A stretch of 64,000 nucleotides of DNA from Rhodobacterales bacterium LSUCC0387 (lineage in GTDB: Bacteria; Pseudomonadota; Alphaproteobacteria; Rhodobacterales; Rhodobacteraceae), in NCBI GenBank assembly GCA_015689775.1, contig WVSR01000004.1, positions 1 to 64,000 on the forward strand, given 5' to 3'. The notes beneath the pieces are model-generated. The model worked only from the letters and a program-made list of their open reading frames with translations. It was not told the DNA's origin and did no database searches. Of this stretch, positions 32,974 to 42,162 are shown piece after piece (position 1 is the stretch's first letter; each line of letters begins with the position of its first letter). The position numbers and the translations under genes were made by a program.

Positions 32974-34913
32974 AGCGCGTCCTCCCGCCGCAGGGTCTTG
33001 TATTCCTCCAGGCAGGCAGGGTTCGCGATGGAACCAAGGTTCTTAACCACGCCACCGGCCACAGTCGTGCGCGCCGCGCCTTCGACACGTTTGCCGTTGA
33101 TCGTGTAAGGGATGTCGGCTACCAGATGGATCCGTGCGGGCACATGGCGCGGTGAAGCTTCACTTCTGATCTGACGCCGGATGCGGGTGATCACATCCCC
33201 ATCAATGGTAGTGCCGCCCGAGGGTTTCAGGCAAAGCACGACCTCTTCGTCGCCCTCATGGCTGGCCCCGAACACGAGAAAATCATCAATCTCGGGATAG
33301 GTCTCACAAACGGCATATATCTCGGAAATCCCGATGCGCACGCCGCCGGGCTTTAGCGTATTGTCAGATCGCCCATGGACATAGCCACCACCGGTACAGG
33401 TCAGTTCGGCCACGTCGCCATGGGTCCAGATTTCAGACCGGTCGCCGAAATAGGTCGCACGATAGCGCGCATCGCCGCCCTCACCCCAGAAGGTAAGCGG
33501 CATTGACGGGAACGGCTCGGTGCAGACAAGTTCTCCGCGCCGCCCGATGCAATGCACACCACGTTCATCAAGCACTGCGACCGCATGGCCAAGTGCCGGC
33601 ACGGTCAATTGCCCGCGCCTTACCGGGTGAAGTGGTGAGCCGATCAGGAAGGAACCGAGAATTTCCGTACCGCCGGAGATGGAGGCGAAGGACATGTCCT
33701 TTTTGACTGCTCTAAAGACCCAATCGAACTGATGCGGAAGGGTGGGCGCGCCACATGCCAGAAGGCTGCGCAGCGCGGACAGGTTGTGCCGCTCGCCAGG
33801 ATGGTATCCTTCGGCCGCCAGCGTCGCGAGGTATTTGGGGCTGACGCCCAAATGAGTGACCTTGAGCCTCTCGGTCAGCATCCAGAGCGGCGAAGGATCA
33901 AGTCCTGTGCGTGTTTTAAGGATCGGCGCGCCATCATAGAGCACCACTGCAGCCCCGGCCCCAAGTGCCGAGATCATCCAGTGATACATCATCCAGGCGG
34001 TATTGGTGTACCAGATCACGCGGTCACCGGACCGAACGTCGCCGTGAAGGACGTGTTCCTTCAGGTGCTGCATCAACACGCCGCCCGCTCGATGCACGAT
34101 GGCCTTCGGGATCCCCGTGGTGCCGGATGTGTAGAGGATATAGGCCGGGTGATCAAAAGGTAGTCGGACGAAACTCAGGGGCGCGTCCTCGCCAAACTCC
34201 TCCTGCCGGGTCGTCTCCAATCCCGCAACCTCACCGTCCCCACTCAGAACCACTGTCGTGATCGAGGGTATTTCCCCGACCACCTCGGCAATCCGATCGC
34301 TGATATCATGAGCTTTGCCGCCGTATTGATAGCTCGGTGCAGCAAAGAGCACCTTTGGCCCCACCTGCCCGATCCGATCCACAATGGCGGCCTTCCCGAA
34401 ATCGGGAGAGCACGAGGTCCAGACACCACCAACAGCAATCGTGGCCATAGCGGCGACCAGACCGTCGATCGTGTTTGGCATGACCCCGGCCACCCGGTCA
34501 CCGGGTTCGATCCCTGCGGATCTCAGCCCTGCCGCCACGCGGGCCACACAGGCGCGCAGTTTGGCACGGGTAACCATCGTCTCGGCTCCGCTTTCCTGAA
34601 CCTCGAACACGGCCGGTTCATCTTCCGAACCGCGCATAAGCAGGTTTTCTGCGAGGTTTAGAGATGCATCGGGAAAGAATCGAGCGCCCGTCATCCAGGC
34701 GGATTCATCGGGGACGAAGGCACGATCGCCCTTGTTACCCAATACCCCCGTTGCGTCCCACAAAGCCGACCAGAATGCGCCCGGATCACCAATCGACCAA
34801 CGATGCAATGTATTATAGTCATGTGGATCGAAACCGTTGACCACGGCAAACCGGGCCATCGCCGTTTCGGAAAATGCTGAGTTGGGCGGAGACCACAAGA
34901 CATCGGTGCTCAT
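32970..34913 (-). CDS. Acetoacetyl-CoA synthetase-like acyl-CoA ligase
   Basis: 647 residues, the long AcsA/AacS branch of the ANL superfamily. P-loop YILYTSGTTGIPKAIVHRAG, ISGGTEILG where acyl-adenylate forms, DNTLKPGGVRIG hinge and a C-terminal lysine in YTINGKRVEGA. N-terminal NTLHRWSIGDPGAFWSALWD is typical of acetoacetate-CoA ligase relatives. It probably activates the carboxylate released by the aldehyde dehydrogenase step. Acetoacetate is the default family substrate but the context does not demand it. Confidence 0.88.
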   Translation of the reverse strand: MSTDVLWSPPNSAFSETAMARFAVVNGFDPHDYNTLHRWSIGDPGAFWSALWDATGVLGNKGDRAFVPDESAWMTGARFFPDASLNLAENLLMRGSEDEPAVFEVQESGAETMVTRAKLRACVARVAAGLRSAGIEPGDRVAGVMPNTIDGLVAAMATIAVGGVWTSCSPDFGKAAIVDRIGQVGPKVLFAAPSYQYGGKAHDISDRIAEVVGEIPSITTVVLSGDGEVAGLETTRQEEFGEDAPLSFVRLPFDHPAYILYTSGTTGIPKAIVHRAGGVLMQHLKEHVLHGDVRSGDRVIWYTNTAWMMYHWMISALGAGAAVVLYDGAPILKTRTGLDPSPLWMLTERLKVTHLGVSPKYLATLAAEGYHPGERHNLSALRSLLACGAPTLPHQFDWVFRAVKKDMSFASISGGTEILGSFLIGSPLHPVRRGQLTVPALGHAVAVLDERGVHCIGRRGELVCTEPFPSMPLTFWGEGGDARYRATYFGDRSEIWTHGDVAELTCTGGGYVHGRSDNTLKPGGVRIGISEIYAVCETYPEIDDFLVFGASHEGDEEVVLCLKPSGGTTIDGDVITRIRRQIRSEASPRHVPARIHLVADIPYTINGKRVEGAARTTVAGGVVKNLGSIANPACLEEYKTLRREDAL

Positions 34914-34956
34914 TAGATGTATTCCTGTTTATAGGGGACGCGGCGCAGCGCGCCAT

Positions 34957-36897
34957 TTATTCGAGCGATTCAGTGACAAGTTCGGCCAGATCACGGACAG
35001 AGATCCGGTCCTCCACGCCGAGATTCTGGATCGCGGCCGTGTACATCACCACGTCCTTGGGGCAGCTCACGACAAAGTAGGACACGTCGCCCAGGGCCAA
35101 TGCCTCCTTGATCCTGTTTTCGCTTGGGCGTTCATGAAAGGCCGAGTCATCCATCCAGATGCGACCGCCGCCCGCACCACAGCAGAAGCTGTTTTTGCGG
35201 TTACGTGGCATTTCTCTCAGATCGTGACCAAGTGCTGCGATCAGATCGCGCGGGGCATCAAAGCCGCCGTTGTAGCGACCCAGATAGCAGGGGTCGTGAT
35301 AGGTGACCTGAGCAGCCGCGCCTTGTTTGGGTGTCAGCTTTCCCGCCGAAATCAGGTCAAGCAGGAGTTCCGAGTAATGCACGACATCATAGTCGGCCCC
35401 CAAGGCCGGGTATTCGGATTTCAAAGCATTCAGCGAATGCGGATCGGTCGTCATGATCCGGTTGAACTCACACCCTGCAAGAGTGTCGATATTCTGCTGT
35501 GCAAGCAGCTCAAACAGGCCCTCGTCGCCGGCCCGACGCACATCGTTTCCGGAATTGCGCTCACCGTCGTATAGAATACCGAAATCAACTCCGGCCTGAT
35601 GAAGCAATTCCGCAACCATCCTGGTGAGCTCTTGCGCACGGGCATCAAAACTGGCGAAATCTCCTACAAACCAAAGCACATCGACGGGCTGATTGCGCGC
35701 ATCCACAGGCTTGAAACTAAGGCCCTTGATCCAGCGCGCACGCTGCTTGGCCGGCTTGCCAAAGGAATTGCCCTGGCTCTGAAAACTGGTGAGGGCATCC
35801 TGAAGCATTGGCTCCAGCGTGCCAGCCTCGACCATGGTCCGGCGCATCTCTACGATTTTCGGGACGTGCTCTATATGAACCGGACACACTTCCATGCAGG
35901 CACGGCAGGTGGTGCAGGACCAGAGCACATCCTCGGAGATCACTCCGCCGACGATCGGCAGGTGCGCTTCGCCCGTGCTCATACCGTCGCGCAGATCCAT
36001 GATCAGCTTTTTCGGGCTCAAGGGCGTGCCCGCAGCATAGGCAGGGCAGACCGATTGGCAGCGGCCGCATTCCGTACAGGTCAAAGGATCGAGCAGGTCT
36101 TTCCAGGTGAAATCGCTGAAGCTCTGGATTCCGCTGGGGGTTTTCTCATCCTCCAGGGTGGGGACAGCAGGCAATTGACCTTTGGGGTGCAATGGGCGCA
36201 GAAAAATATTCGGCGCTGCAAGGAACATGTGGCGATGTTTTGAGCCGGGAATATAAGCCAGAAACCCGAGTATGATCAGCACGTGTGCCCAGTAAAACGA
36301 CATGTGCAAGGTCTCGGCGGCATGACCGTCTACACCAACCTGTCCCAATAGAGCAGCCAGCAGGCTTGAAACCGGGCGATAAGGATTGGGTGTGCCGGTG
36401 ATGGCGATGGCTGAGGCGAACTCCAACAGCATCGACGCCACGATGCCTGTCGCCAGCACATAGATCAGTATCGCATCCCCCTTGCGTGACCCCTCGAACC
36501 GAGCCGGTTTGCGGATCAGCCGCTGATAAGCCGCCATGCCGAGACCAACCAGGATCAGCAGCGCGAATGTTTCCTGCAAGATTGCGATCCAGGTCTCACC
36601 GCCGACTGGTGCCAAGGTGAAACCGGGAAACAGCACCGATCCGAACGACTCGATGATCGCAGTGAATAGCACCAGAAAACTTGAAAAGATCATCGCATGC
36701 AGTACACCCGAATAGGTGAAACGCAGCATGCGGCGATGAAGGCCAATATCGCCCAGCATGCCTGAAAAACGCTCGCCCGGTCGGTCGAGCCGATTAACTG
36801 GCCGCGCAGAAAACAGGGGCTGCAAGCGCGTTCCGAAACGCCATGCAAACACCACCAGAGTTGCGAGTGTAACGATCCAAAGCAGCAGCGTTTGCAT
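34957..36897 (-). CDS. Membrane Fe-S oxidoreductase, putative ETF:quinone oxidoreductase (DgcB/EMO-like)
   Basis: 646 residues. The N-terminal 270 residues have about six membrane helices like NarI-type cytochrome b subunits. Then two [4Fe-4S] sites (CTECGRCQSVCP and CTTCRACMEVCP), and two CCG-type cysteine domains (YHDPCYLGRYNGG; NSFCCGAGGGRIW) as in HdrD. This fusion is known as DgcB-like or EMO protein that takes electrons from ETF to the quinone pool. It is immediately downstream of etfBA, so electrons from a dehydrogenase via ETF probably enter the membrane here. Confidence 0.9.
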   Translation of the reverse strand: MQTLLLWIVTLATLVVFAWRFGTRLQPLFSARPVNRLDRPGERFSGMLGDIGLHRRMLRFTYSGVLHAMIFSSFLVLFTAIIESFGSVLFPGFTLAPVGGETWIAILQETFALLILVGLGMAAYQRLIRKPARFEGSRKGDAILIYVLATGIVASMLLEFASAIAITGTPNPYRPVSSLLAALLGQVGVDGHAAETLHMSFYWAHVLIILGFLAYIPGSKHRHMFLAAPNIFLRPLHPKGQLPAVPTLEDEKTPSGIQSFSDFTWKDLLDPLTCTECGRCQSVCPAYAAGTPLSPKKLIMDLRDGMSTGEAHLPIVGGVISEDVLWSCTTCRACMEVCPVHIEHVPKIVEMRRTMVEAGTLEPMLQDALTSFQSQGNSFGKPAKQRARWIKGLSFKPVDARNQPVDVLWFVGDFASFDARAQELTRMVAELLHQAGVDFGILYDGERNSGNDVRRAGDEGLFELLAQQNIDTLAGCEFNRIMTTDPHSLNALKSEYPALGADYDVVHYSELLLDLISAGKLTPKQGAAAQVTYHDPCYLGRYNGGFDAPRDLIAALGHDLREMPRNRKNSFCCGAGGGRIWMDDSAFHERPSENRIKEALALGDVSYFVVSCPKDVVMYTAAIQNLGVEDRISVRDLAELVTESLE

Positions 36898-36914
36898 GAA
36901 AAGCGCCTTTCAAA

Positions 36915-37859
36915 CTAGCCGAGTTTTTCTGTCAGCGCGGGAAGCACTTCGAACATGTCGCACACAGCGCCGTAGTGAGCTTTACGGAAGATCGGTGCCT
37001 GCTCGTCCGAGTTCAGCGCTATGATCAGGTCGCTGTCCTGCATGCCTTCGAGATGCTCAGGCGCGCCAGAAACGCCCGCCATAAGGTATAGCTTCGGCTT
37101 AACCTTGGTGCCGGATTTCCCGACCTGACGCGCCCTTGGCAGCCAGCCTGCATCGATCACTGGCCTCGACCCTGCGATTTCCGCTCCAAGCTTGACTGCC
37201 AGAGCCTCCGCCAGGGGCAGCTTGTCAGTGCCGCCAAGCGCTCGACCCACGCAAACGATCCTCTCCGCCTTGGTGAGGTCAATGCCATCGCTGTCTGGCA
37301 AAAGATTTTCGACATGGCGGATCGATTGACTGACGGAGAGATCAACCACCAGTTCTTCCACGGGCGCCGAGCCGCCTGCCCGCTCGGGGGCCTTGATTGC
37401 GCCCGGCATGACCACAACGATCCCAGGCAGCGGCAGGGTGGTGCTTGCCGTCAGCTTGCCGCTATAAACCTGCGATTTCACCGTCAGAACAGCGCCGTCG
37501 CGTTCAATCGCGGTGGCATAACACACCATTTCCCTTCCCGATTTCAGCGCCACGCCCCCGGCCAGGTCGATCCCCGCGGTTGAGTAGCTGAGCAAGACCA
37601 GATCCGGTGCGCGATCTTCCATCGCTTGCGCAAGGCAGGTCAGGTAAGCCGCAGGTACGTAGTCCGCTAAAACCGCGTCCGCGACGGCAACAACTGTGTC
37701 GGCGTCCAACTCGTCGGCGATGGCTGCGACGGTCGTGGCATCCTTTGCGCACACAAGCGCCTCCACGGTGCCACCCAAGCTGCGCGCCATGGCCAGCAGT
37801 TCATGTGCCCCGTCGGCAACCTGCCCATCAACGTGTTCGATCTGTACGAGAATGCCCAT
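36915..37859 (-). CDS. etfA: Electron transfer flavoprotein alpha subunit
   Basis: 314 residues. The C-terminal FAD-binding domain is intact: VGKSGTKVKPKLYLMAGVSG, GAPEHLEGMQDSDLIIALNS and ADYG-equivalent AHYGAVCDMFEVLP. Known ETFs receive electrons from acyl-CoA, dimethylglycine or sarcosine dehydrogenases. The start overlaps the etfB stop. A second, housekeeping etf pair is expected elsewhere in the genome. Confidence 0.94.
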   Translation of the reverse strand: MGILVQIEHVDGQVADGAHELLAMARSLGGTVEALVCAKDATTVAAIADELDADTVVAVADAVLADYVPAAYLTCLAQAMEDRAPDLVLLSYSTAGIDLAGGVALKSGREMVCYATAIERDGAVLTVKSQVYSGKLTASTTLPLPGIVVVMPGAIKAPERAGGSAPVEELVVDLSVSQSIRHVENLLPDSDGIDLTKAERIVCVGRALGGTDKLPLAEALAVKLGAEIAGSRPVIDAGWLPRARQVGKSGTKVKPKLYLMAGVSGAPEHLEGMQDSDLIIALNSDEQAPIFRKAHYGAVCDMFEVLPALTEKLG

Positions 37860-38626
37860 CAGACGAACCCTTTCTCTTCCAGAAGCGCATGGATCGCATT
37901 GGCAATCTCCTGCGCGTCACCATCAATCATTTCAGCCGCGCCGCTCATATCTGGCAGCGCCAAGGTCGTCGCTTCAGCCAGGTCAGCGCCGGGCACAGCT
38001 TCAATGTTCAACTCTGGTATCTGCACCTTGAGCAGATCGCGCAGCTTGCTGCCTGCCACGTAGCGCGGCGGTTGTGCGGCGGTCTGAAGCCCAGCAATCG
38101 CCGGAAGCTGAAGCGCCAACCGGGCCGACCGGCCGCCAGCATACTCCTGCCGAAGTGTGACCTGACCTGTTCCCAGGGTGACCTGGGAAATCGCACTGGC
38201 CTGTGGCCATCCCAGATGGGCAGCGAGATATGGTGCCAACTCTCCGTAGATATCGGCATTTGACAGCACACCAACCAGCACCATATCAGGCTCCAGTTCC
38301 CTGATTGCCATGGCATAGATCGGGGCCATCGCGCGCGACGAACGACTTTCGACGTCATACTCATCCATCGGGATCAGTCGCGCCGTGTCTGCCCCACGCG
38401 CCAATGCGGTCTTCAGCATTCGGTCAGTGCCCTCGTCTTCGATAGCGATGGCCACGACCTCGGCACCTGTTTGTTCCTTAATCAGAATTGCCTGCTCCAG
38501 TGCCTGATCGTCGAACTGGTTCATGTCCAGACCGATCCATTCACGATCAACATCGCGCGCGTCATTGGTAAGCTCGAGCTCTTCGGTCAGGACCGGCTCG
38601 AGCCGCAGAATTACGGTTATCTTCAT
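37859..38626 (-). CDS. etfB: Electron transfer flavoprotein beta subunit
   Basis: 255 residues of the ETF beta fold binding AMP/FAD at the subunit interface: NQFDDQALEQAILIKEQTGA early, DMVLVGVLSNADIYGELAP and VTLRQEYAGGRSARLALQLP later. Gene order etfB-etfA and overlap are canonical. It starts 14 bp after the small-subunit gene. Confidence 0.94.
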   Translation of the reverse strand: MKITVILRLEPVLTEELELTNDARDVDREWIGLDMNQFDDQALEQAILIKEQTGAEVVAIAIEDEGTDRMLKTALARGADTARLIPMDEYDVESRSSRAMAPIYAMAIRELEPDMVLVGVLSNADIYGELAPYLAAHLGWPQASAISQVTLGTGQVTLRQEYAGGRSARLALQLPAIAGLQTAAQPPRYVAGSKLRDLLKVQIPELNIEAVPGADLAEATTLALPDMSGAAEMIDGDAQEIANAIHALLEEKGFV

Positions 38627-38640
38627 GATTTTGACTTCCG

Positions 38641-39066
38641 TTACAGGTGCTTGGTGTCCCGATAGATCGGCCCTCGGGCAATCACTCGGTCCAACATCCC
38701 ATTGGTGATATATTCGGGAATCTCATCGACATCGAAGGGCGAAGCCTCCTGACCTGGATAACCCACGGCGGCGCGCGCGCCGTCTGTCATCATGTAACCA
38801 CCGGTTGTCACGGTCGTCAGCGCAGTGAAGGCGGCGTCATCTTCACGCGCCAAGGCGTTCAGCGCCTCGGAGACATCCTTGCCACAACAGAAATCGAGCG
38901 CCCGGCGGAAACCCTCATCAAGGTCGGGCCGAATACGGAGCACCTCGTCCAACATTTCCAGGTGGACATTTACCGCCGAAGCCGCCGGTTTCCCGTTGTA
39001 TTCAGGGATCAGAAAATCGGCGAGCTTGGCATAAGCCTCACGGTCTGAATCGGAATAGACAGCCAT
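38641..39066 (-). CDS. Gluconate 2-dehydrogenase subunit 3-like small subunit
   Basis: 141 residues from the ATG at 39066, which overlaps the GMC stop (ATGA) and has GGAGG upstream. Acidic helical protein (DREAYAKLADFLIPEYNG, LDFCCGKDVSEALNALARED, GYPGQEASPFD). It resembles the third, small subunit of periplasmic GMC dehydrogenases, but no twin-arginine signal is visible, so it may be cytoplasmic. Partner of the adjacent GMC flavoprotein. Confidence 0.75.
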   Translation of the reverse strand: MAVYSDSDREAYAKLADFLIPEYNGKPAASAVNVHLEMLDEVLRIRPDLDEGFRRALDFCCGKDVSEALNALAREDDAAFTALTTVTTGGYMMTDGARAAVGYPGQEASPFDVDEIPEYITNGMLDRVIARGPIYRDTKHL

Positions 39067-40715
39067 CACGCAGCCTCCACATTTCTGGCTTCTTTGATCA
39101 GTTGAGTGGCCTGACGATGAGCCACGGCCATCAACGTGGCCGTCGGGTTGGCGCCAGCGCCGGTCGGGAACGCGCTGAGGTCCCAAACGAAGAGATTCGG
39201 AACATCATGGGCCTGACCGTATTGGTTCAGCACCGACTGTTCTCGGTCATCGCCCAGCCGCGCAGTGCCCAACAGATGCCAGCCGCTTTCGCGCATCTGG
39301 GGCATGACGGAGGTCGACACTGCCCCCGCTGCCTCCATCGACTCCTTCGCCCGTTCCGCGTGGAATTCGAGCAGGAGCTTGGAGTTTTCCGAGGTCTTGT
39401 AGATGACCTTGGGGGCAGGAACCCCATCGCTATCGACCAGGTTAGAGTCGATCTCGACCCGATTTGCTTCTTCCGGAAGATCTTCGCCGACGATGGCCCA
39501 AAGTGCCGTCCGGCCAAACCGTTCCTCGATCATCTTGTGCCAGTTGACGCCCCAGGTGTCTTCCACCTTGCCGCCATCCTTGAACACCGTCGATCCGACA
39601 TAGCCCTTGGAGGACAGCGGGCCACCGGCCGACATGCCGCCCCATTTCGCACCGCGTACAAAGCCGCGCTTTTCGTCGGTTTCGTAAAATTGCAGCGTGT
39701 TGATCAGCTGACCCGAGGGGCCTTTCCAGCTTTCCAGATCCTCATCGAAGTGCCCCATGACCAGGCCGAATGGATGCATCATCAGGTTTTTGCCGACCAA
39801 ACCACTGGAATTCGCCAGCCCGTCCGGGAAACGCCTCGATTTGGAATTCAGCAGGATCCGAGGCGTGCCGATGGCGTTGGCGCAAAGCACGACGATCTTT
39901 GCCATCTGCCGGCGCTCGCGGCCATTCATATCGACATAAATCGCGCCGGTCACACGGCCCAGATTGTCATCGTAGATCACCTCACGCACTCGCGCACCCG
40001 CGATCATGCGATGGCCGTATTTCTTGGCCTCTTTGAACAGCACCAGGTCTGGCGACCACTTCGCCGCCTCTGGGCAGCCGAACATGCAGGTGCCGCGCCG
40101 CGCGCAAGGGTTTTGACCTTGCCAGGGTATCGAGGGCATGGCGTTGAGCCCCGGCCACCAGTGCCAGCCGAGCTTGTCCATTCCTTGGGCCAGTTTCATG
40201 CCGGTCTTGCCGATTGGGATCTGTTTGGTCGGATAGCCCGCCTGCTGCGGATAGCCAGTGTTGCCTTTCGTACCAGAGGAACTGACAAGCTGCTCAACCG
40301 CCTCAAGATGTGGCAGGATTTCGTAGTAATCAAATGGCCAGTCGACAGCCACCCCGTCAAGTGAGCGGACCTTGAAGTCAGACGGTAGAAACGGAACCCA
40401 ATGGCCCGCCCAGATCGTGCCGCTGCCGCCCACTGCGGATTGCATCAGCGGTTCAACGTCGCTTTCAGAGGTGTTGATCGGATAGTCGCGTTCGTTGTCT
40501 CGGACGTTCGGCGACGGGTGCCACTGTTTTCCCCCAGCAAGCTCGAATTCCTTCTTGTCGCCTGGGTAATCACCCGGATCAAACCAAGTGCCCTGTTCCA
40601 GCGTGACCACAGACATGCCCGACTCGGTCAACAGCTTGGCTGCCACCGCGCCTGACGGTCCCGAACCCACAATCAGGACATCAACCTCTTCATTTTTCCT
40701 TGTCGGCTTTGCCAA
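39066..40715 (-). CDS. GMC family flavoprotein dehydrogenase (large subunit)
   Basis: 549 residues from a TTG at 40715, chosen because GGGAGGA lies 6-8 nt upstream; an ATG at 40745 would add ten residues without a site. FAD motif VLIVGSGPSGAVAAKLLTE; QSAVGGSGTIWAGHWVPF; catalytic His in SGWHLLGTARLGDD; C-terminal GAGANPTATLMAVAH. A cysteine-containing CARRGTCMFGCPEAAKW insert resembles gluconate/fructose-type GMC dehydrogenases. It likely oxidises an alcohol of the cargo substrate and passes electrons on through its small partners. Confidence 0.9.
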   Translation of the reverse strand: MAKPTRKNEEVDVLIVGSGPSGAVAAKLLTESGMSVVTLEQGTWFDPGDYPGDKKEFELAGGKQWHPSPNVRDNERDYPINTSESDVEPLMQSAVGGSGTIWAGHWVPFLPSDFKVRSLDGVAVDWPFDYYEILPHLEAVEQLVSSSGTKGNTGYPQQAGYPTKQIPIGKTGMKLAQGMDKLGWHWWPGLNAMPSIPWQGQNPCARRGTCMFGCPEAAKWSPDLVLFKEAKKYGHRMIAGARVREVIYDDNLGRVTGAIYVDMNGRERRQMAKIVVLCANAIGTPRILLNSKSRRFPDGLANSSGLVGKNLMMHPFGLVMGHFDEDLESWKGPSGQLINTLQFYETDEKRGFVRGAKWGGMSAGGPLSSKGYVGSTVFKDGGKVEDTWGVNWHKMIEERFGRTALWAIVGEDLPEEANRVEIDSNLVDSDGVPAPKVIYKTSENSKLLLEFHAERAKESMEAAGAVSTSVMPQMRESGWHLLGTARLGDDREQSVLNQYGQAHDVPNLFVWDLSAFPTGAGANPTATLMAVAHRQATQLIKEARNVEAA

Positions 40716-40759
40716 TGAACTTCCTCCCGATAGGTTGCCAATCACCGCTGTGAGGCGGC

Positions 40760-40843
40760 TTAGAACAGGGTCTGCGACGTCAAGATGGCCGCGATTGTCA
40801 GACCGCTGAGAGCCAGGAAATACACTTGCGGAACGTAGGTCAT
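40760..40843 (-). CDS. 27-residue single-helix membrane microprotein, first gene of the GMC operon
   Basis: Short frame from ATG 40843 to TAA 40760-40762. Sequence MTYVPQVYFLALSGLTIAAI then LTSQTLF: one membrane helix without charged residues. GAGGAG lies nine nt before the ATG. It sits 44 bp upstream of the GMC start in the same direction. No family recognised. A plausible job is a membrane anchor or cytochrome-contact peptide for the GMC dehydrogenase, which otherwise has no anchor. Confidence 0.6.
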   Translation of the reverse strand: MTYVPQVYFLALSGLTIAAILTSQTLF

Positions 40844-41085
40844 GGCGTTGCTCCTCTTCTCGGCCAGATCACCATCAGGCTAGCCGACTTTCCCAGGGGA
40901 AAGTGAGTCAATTGATCTGACCCTAATGATTAGTTTTTCTGCGATTTTTTTTCTGATATCCGATGAATATAGAAAAAAATGGTTAAAATCCGAAGCGATT
41001 CTAAATGGTAAAACTGAGAGGAACCTGATCTTCGACCTTGACGCGAAGCATCAAGATTGAGCAACTTCGCCACTGAACCTCCTGT
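40844..41085 (-). promoter_or_regulatory. Promoter region of the 12-gene operon
   Basis: 242 bp between the GlxA-type regulator stop and the microprotein. AT-rich tracts at 40921-41005 flank a TCAATTGA palindrome (40908-40915) with GATC and CTGAC repeats around it. It is the only sizeable gap upstream of the operon and so the likely main promoter and operator. No gene seen. Confidence 0.5.
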
Positions 41086-42090
41086 CTAGCCAGCTGAAGA
41101 GGCCACCCTTTCATCCAGCTTTGCGCGATGTTGTGAGGGGGTCAGCGAATAGTGCGCACGAAACTGCTTGGACAGCGTCCGCACCGTCGAAAACCCAGCC
41201 GCGATCGCCACTTCGTTCAGATCCAGATTGGTGTGCGATACAAGCTGATGCGCTCGGTCCAACCGCAGTTCGGCATAGTAGCGCATGGGTGAGGTTCGAA
41301 GGTGACGCAAAAACAGGCGTTCCAACTGCCGCTGAGAGATATCGCAATACTGTGCTATTTCAGGAATACGTAGCGGCTCTTCTAGATTCTGAGCCATCGC
41401 ATCAGTCGCTTTTCGCAGTTTCTGGGGGACACTGAGCAGCTGATCAGCCCTTTGACAGACTTGAGGCACCTTGCCGTCCCGCGGGCTCTGCATGTTCAAA
41501 TGTCGGGCCACAACACCCGCTGCGTCGGCGGATATTCCAGCAATCAGATCCATGATCATATCGAGTACAGCGAGTTCTCCGGCACATGTGGTTACCCCGC
41601 CCCATTTGGTAAACAGAGTATTCTCCACTTCGATATCGAAATAGCTCTCGTCCAGTGCATTGAGCGAATGCCAGTGGGTGGTCGCCTTTCCACCTCTCAG
41701 TTGGCTGGCTTCTGCCAGATACCAAACAGTGTTTCCGATCGCGTGGATCGAAACCCCCGCCTTATGAGCACGACGAAGCAAGGCTGTGACGCTTGTACCG
41801 GGCTCAATGCAGCCGGTCGTCGCGCCGCAGAGGATGAGATGAGCCGGCATTTTCGGCCCGTCGACACTTTCAGCCAAGTCACGTAGCCCGAATTCGCAGG
41901 GTACGGGCATACCGGTTGCGGATGTCGCCACATTGCCCGTGATCGAATAAAGCGACACGCGCGGCGCAACCTCTGGGCACTCGCTGGCTAGCAGACCAAA
42001 CGGTTCCAGGATCGACCCTAGGGCCAGCACCGAAAACCCGTCGAGCAAAAGCACGGAAATCTTCAAAGATTTGACGCTAGATTCGAACAT
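41086..42090 (-). CDS. GlxA-family AraC-type regulator (DJ-1/PfpI + HTH)
   Basis: 334 residues. Residues about 10-190 form a DJ-1/PfpI-like domain (ISVLLLDGFSVLALGSILEP); residues about 225-325 hold two AraC HTHs (LRIPEIAQYCDISQRQLERL; LNEVAIAAGFSTVRTLSKQF). Relatives GbdR and CdhR activate betaine and carnitine catabolism after sensing the ligand. It lies directly upstream of the 12-gene operon in the same direction, so it is the best candidate activator. Confidence 0.9.
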   Translation of the reverse strand: MFESSVKSLKISVLLLDGFSVLALGSILEPFGLLASECPEVAPRVSLYSITGNVATSATGMPVPCEFGLRDLAESVDGPKMPAHLILCGATTGCIEPGTSVTALLRRAHKAGVSIHAIGNTVWYLAEASQLRGGKATTHWHSLNALDESYFDIEVENTLFTKWGGVTTCAGELAVLDMIMDLIAGISADAAGVVARHLNMQSPRDGKVPQVCQRADQLLSVPQKLRKATDAMAQNLEEPLRIPEIAQYCDISQRQLERLFLRHLRTSPMRYYAELRLDRAHQLVSHTNLDLNEVAIAAGFSTVRTLSKQFRAHYSLTPSQHRAKLDERVASSAG

Positions 42091-42162
42091 GGCTCAGAAG
42101 TTTTAAAACGCGCCAGGGTCTCGGAAAGGGGAGGCTCACGGACCCCGGCACCCTCGAACAGA

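Noticed and set aside
39102-40364. Long plus-strand open frame (420 codons) opposite the GMC gene
   Set aside because: It is antisense to a clearly coding flavoprotein, has no recognisable motif and is His/Arg/Pro-rich, typical of a high-GC shadow frame.
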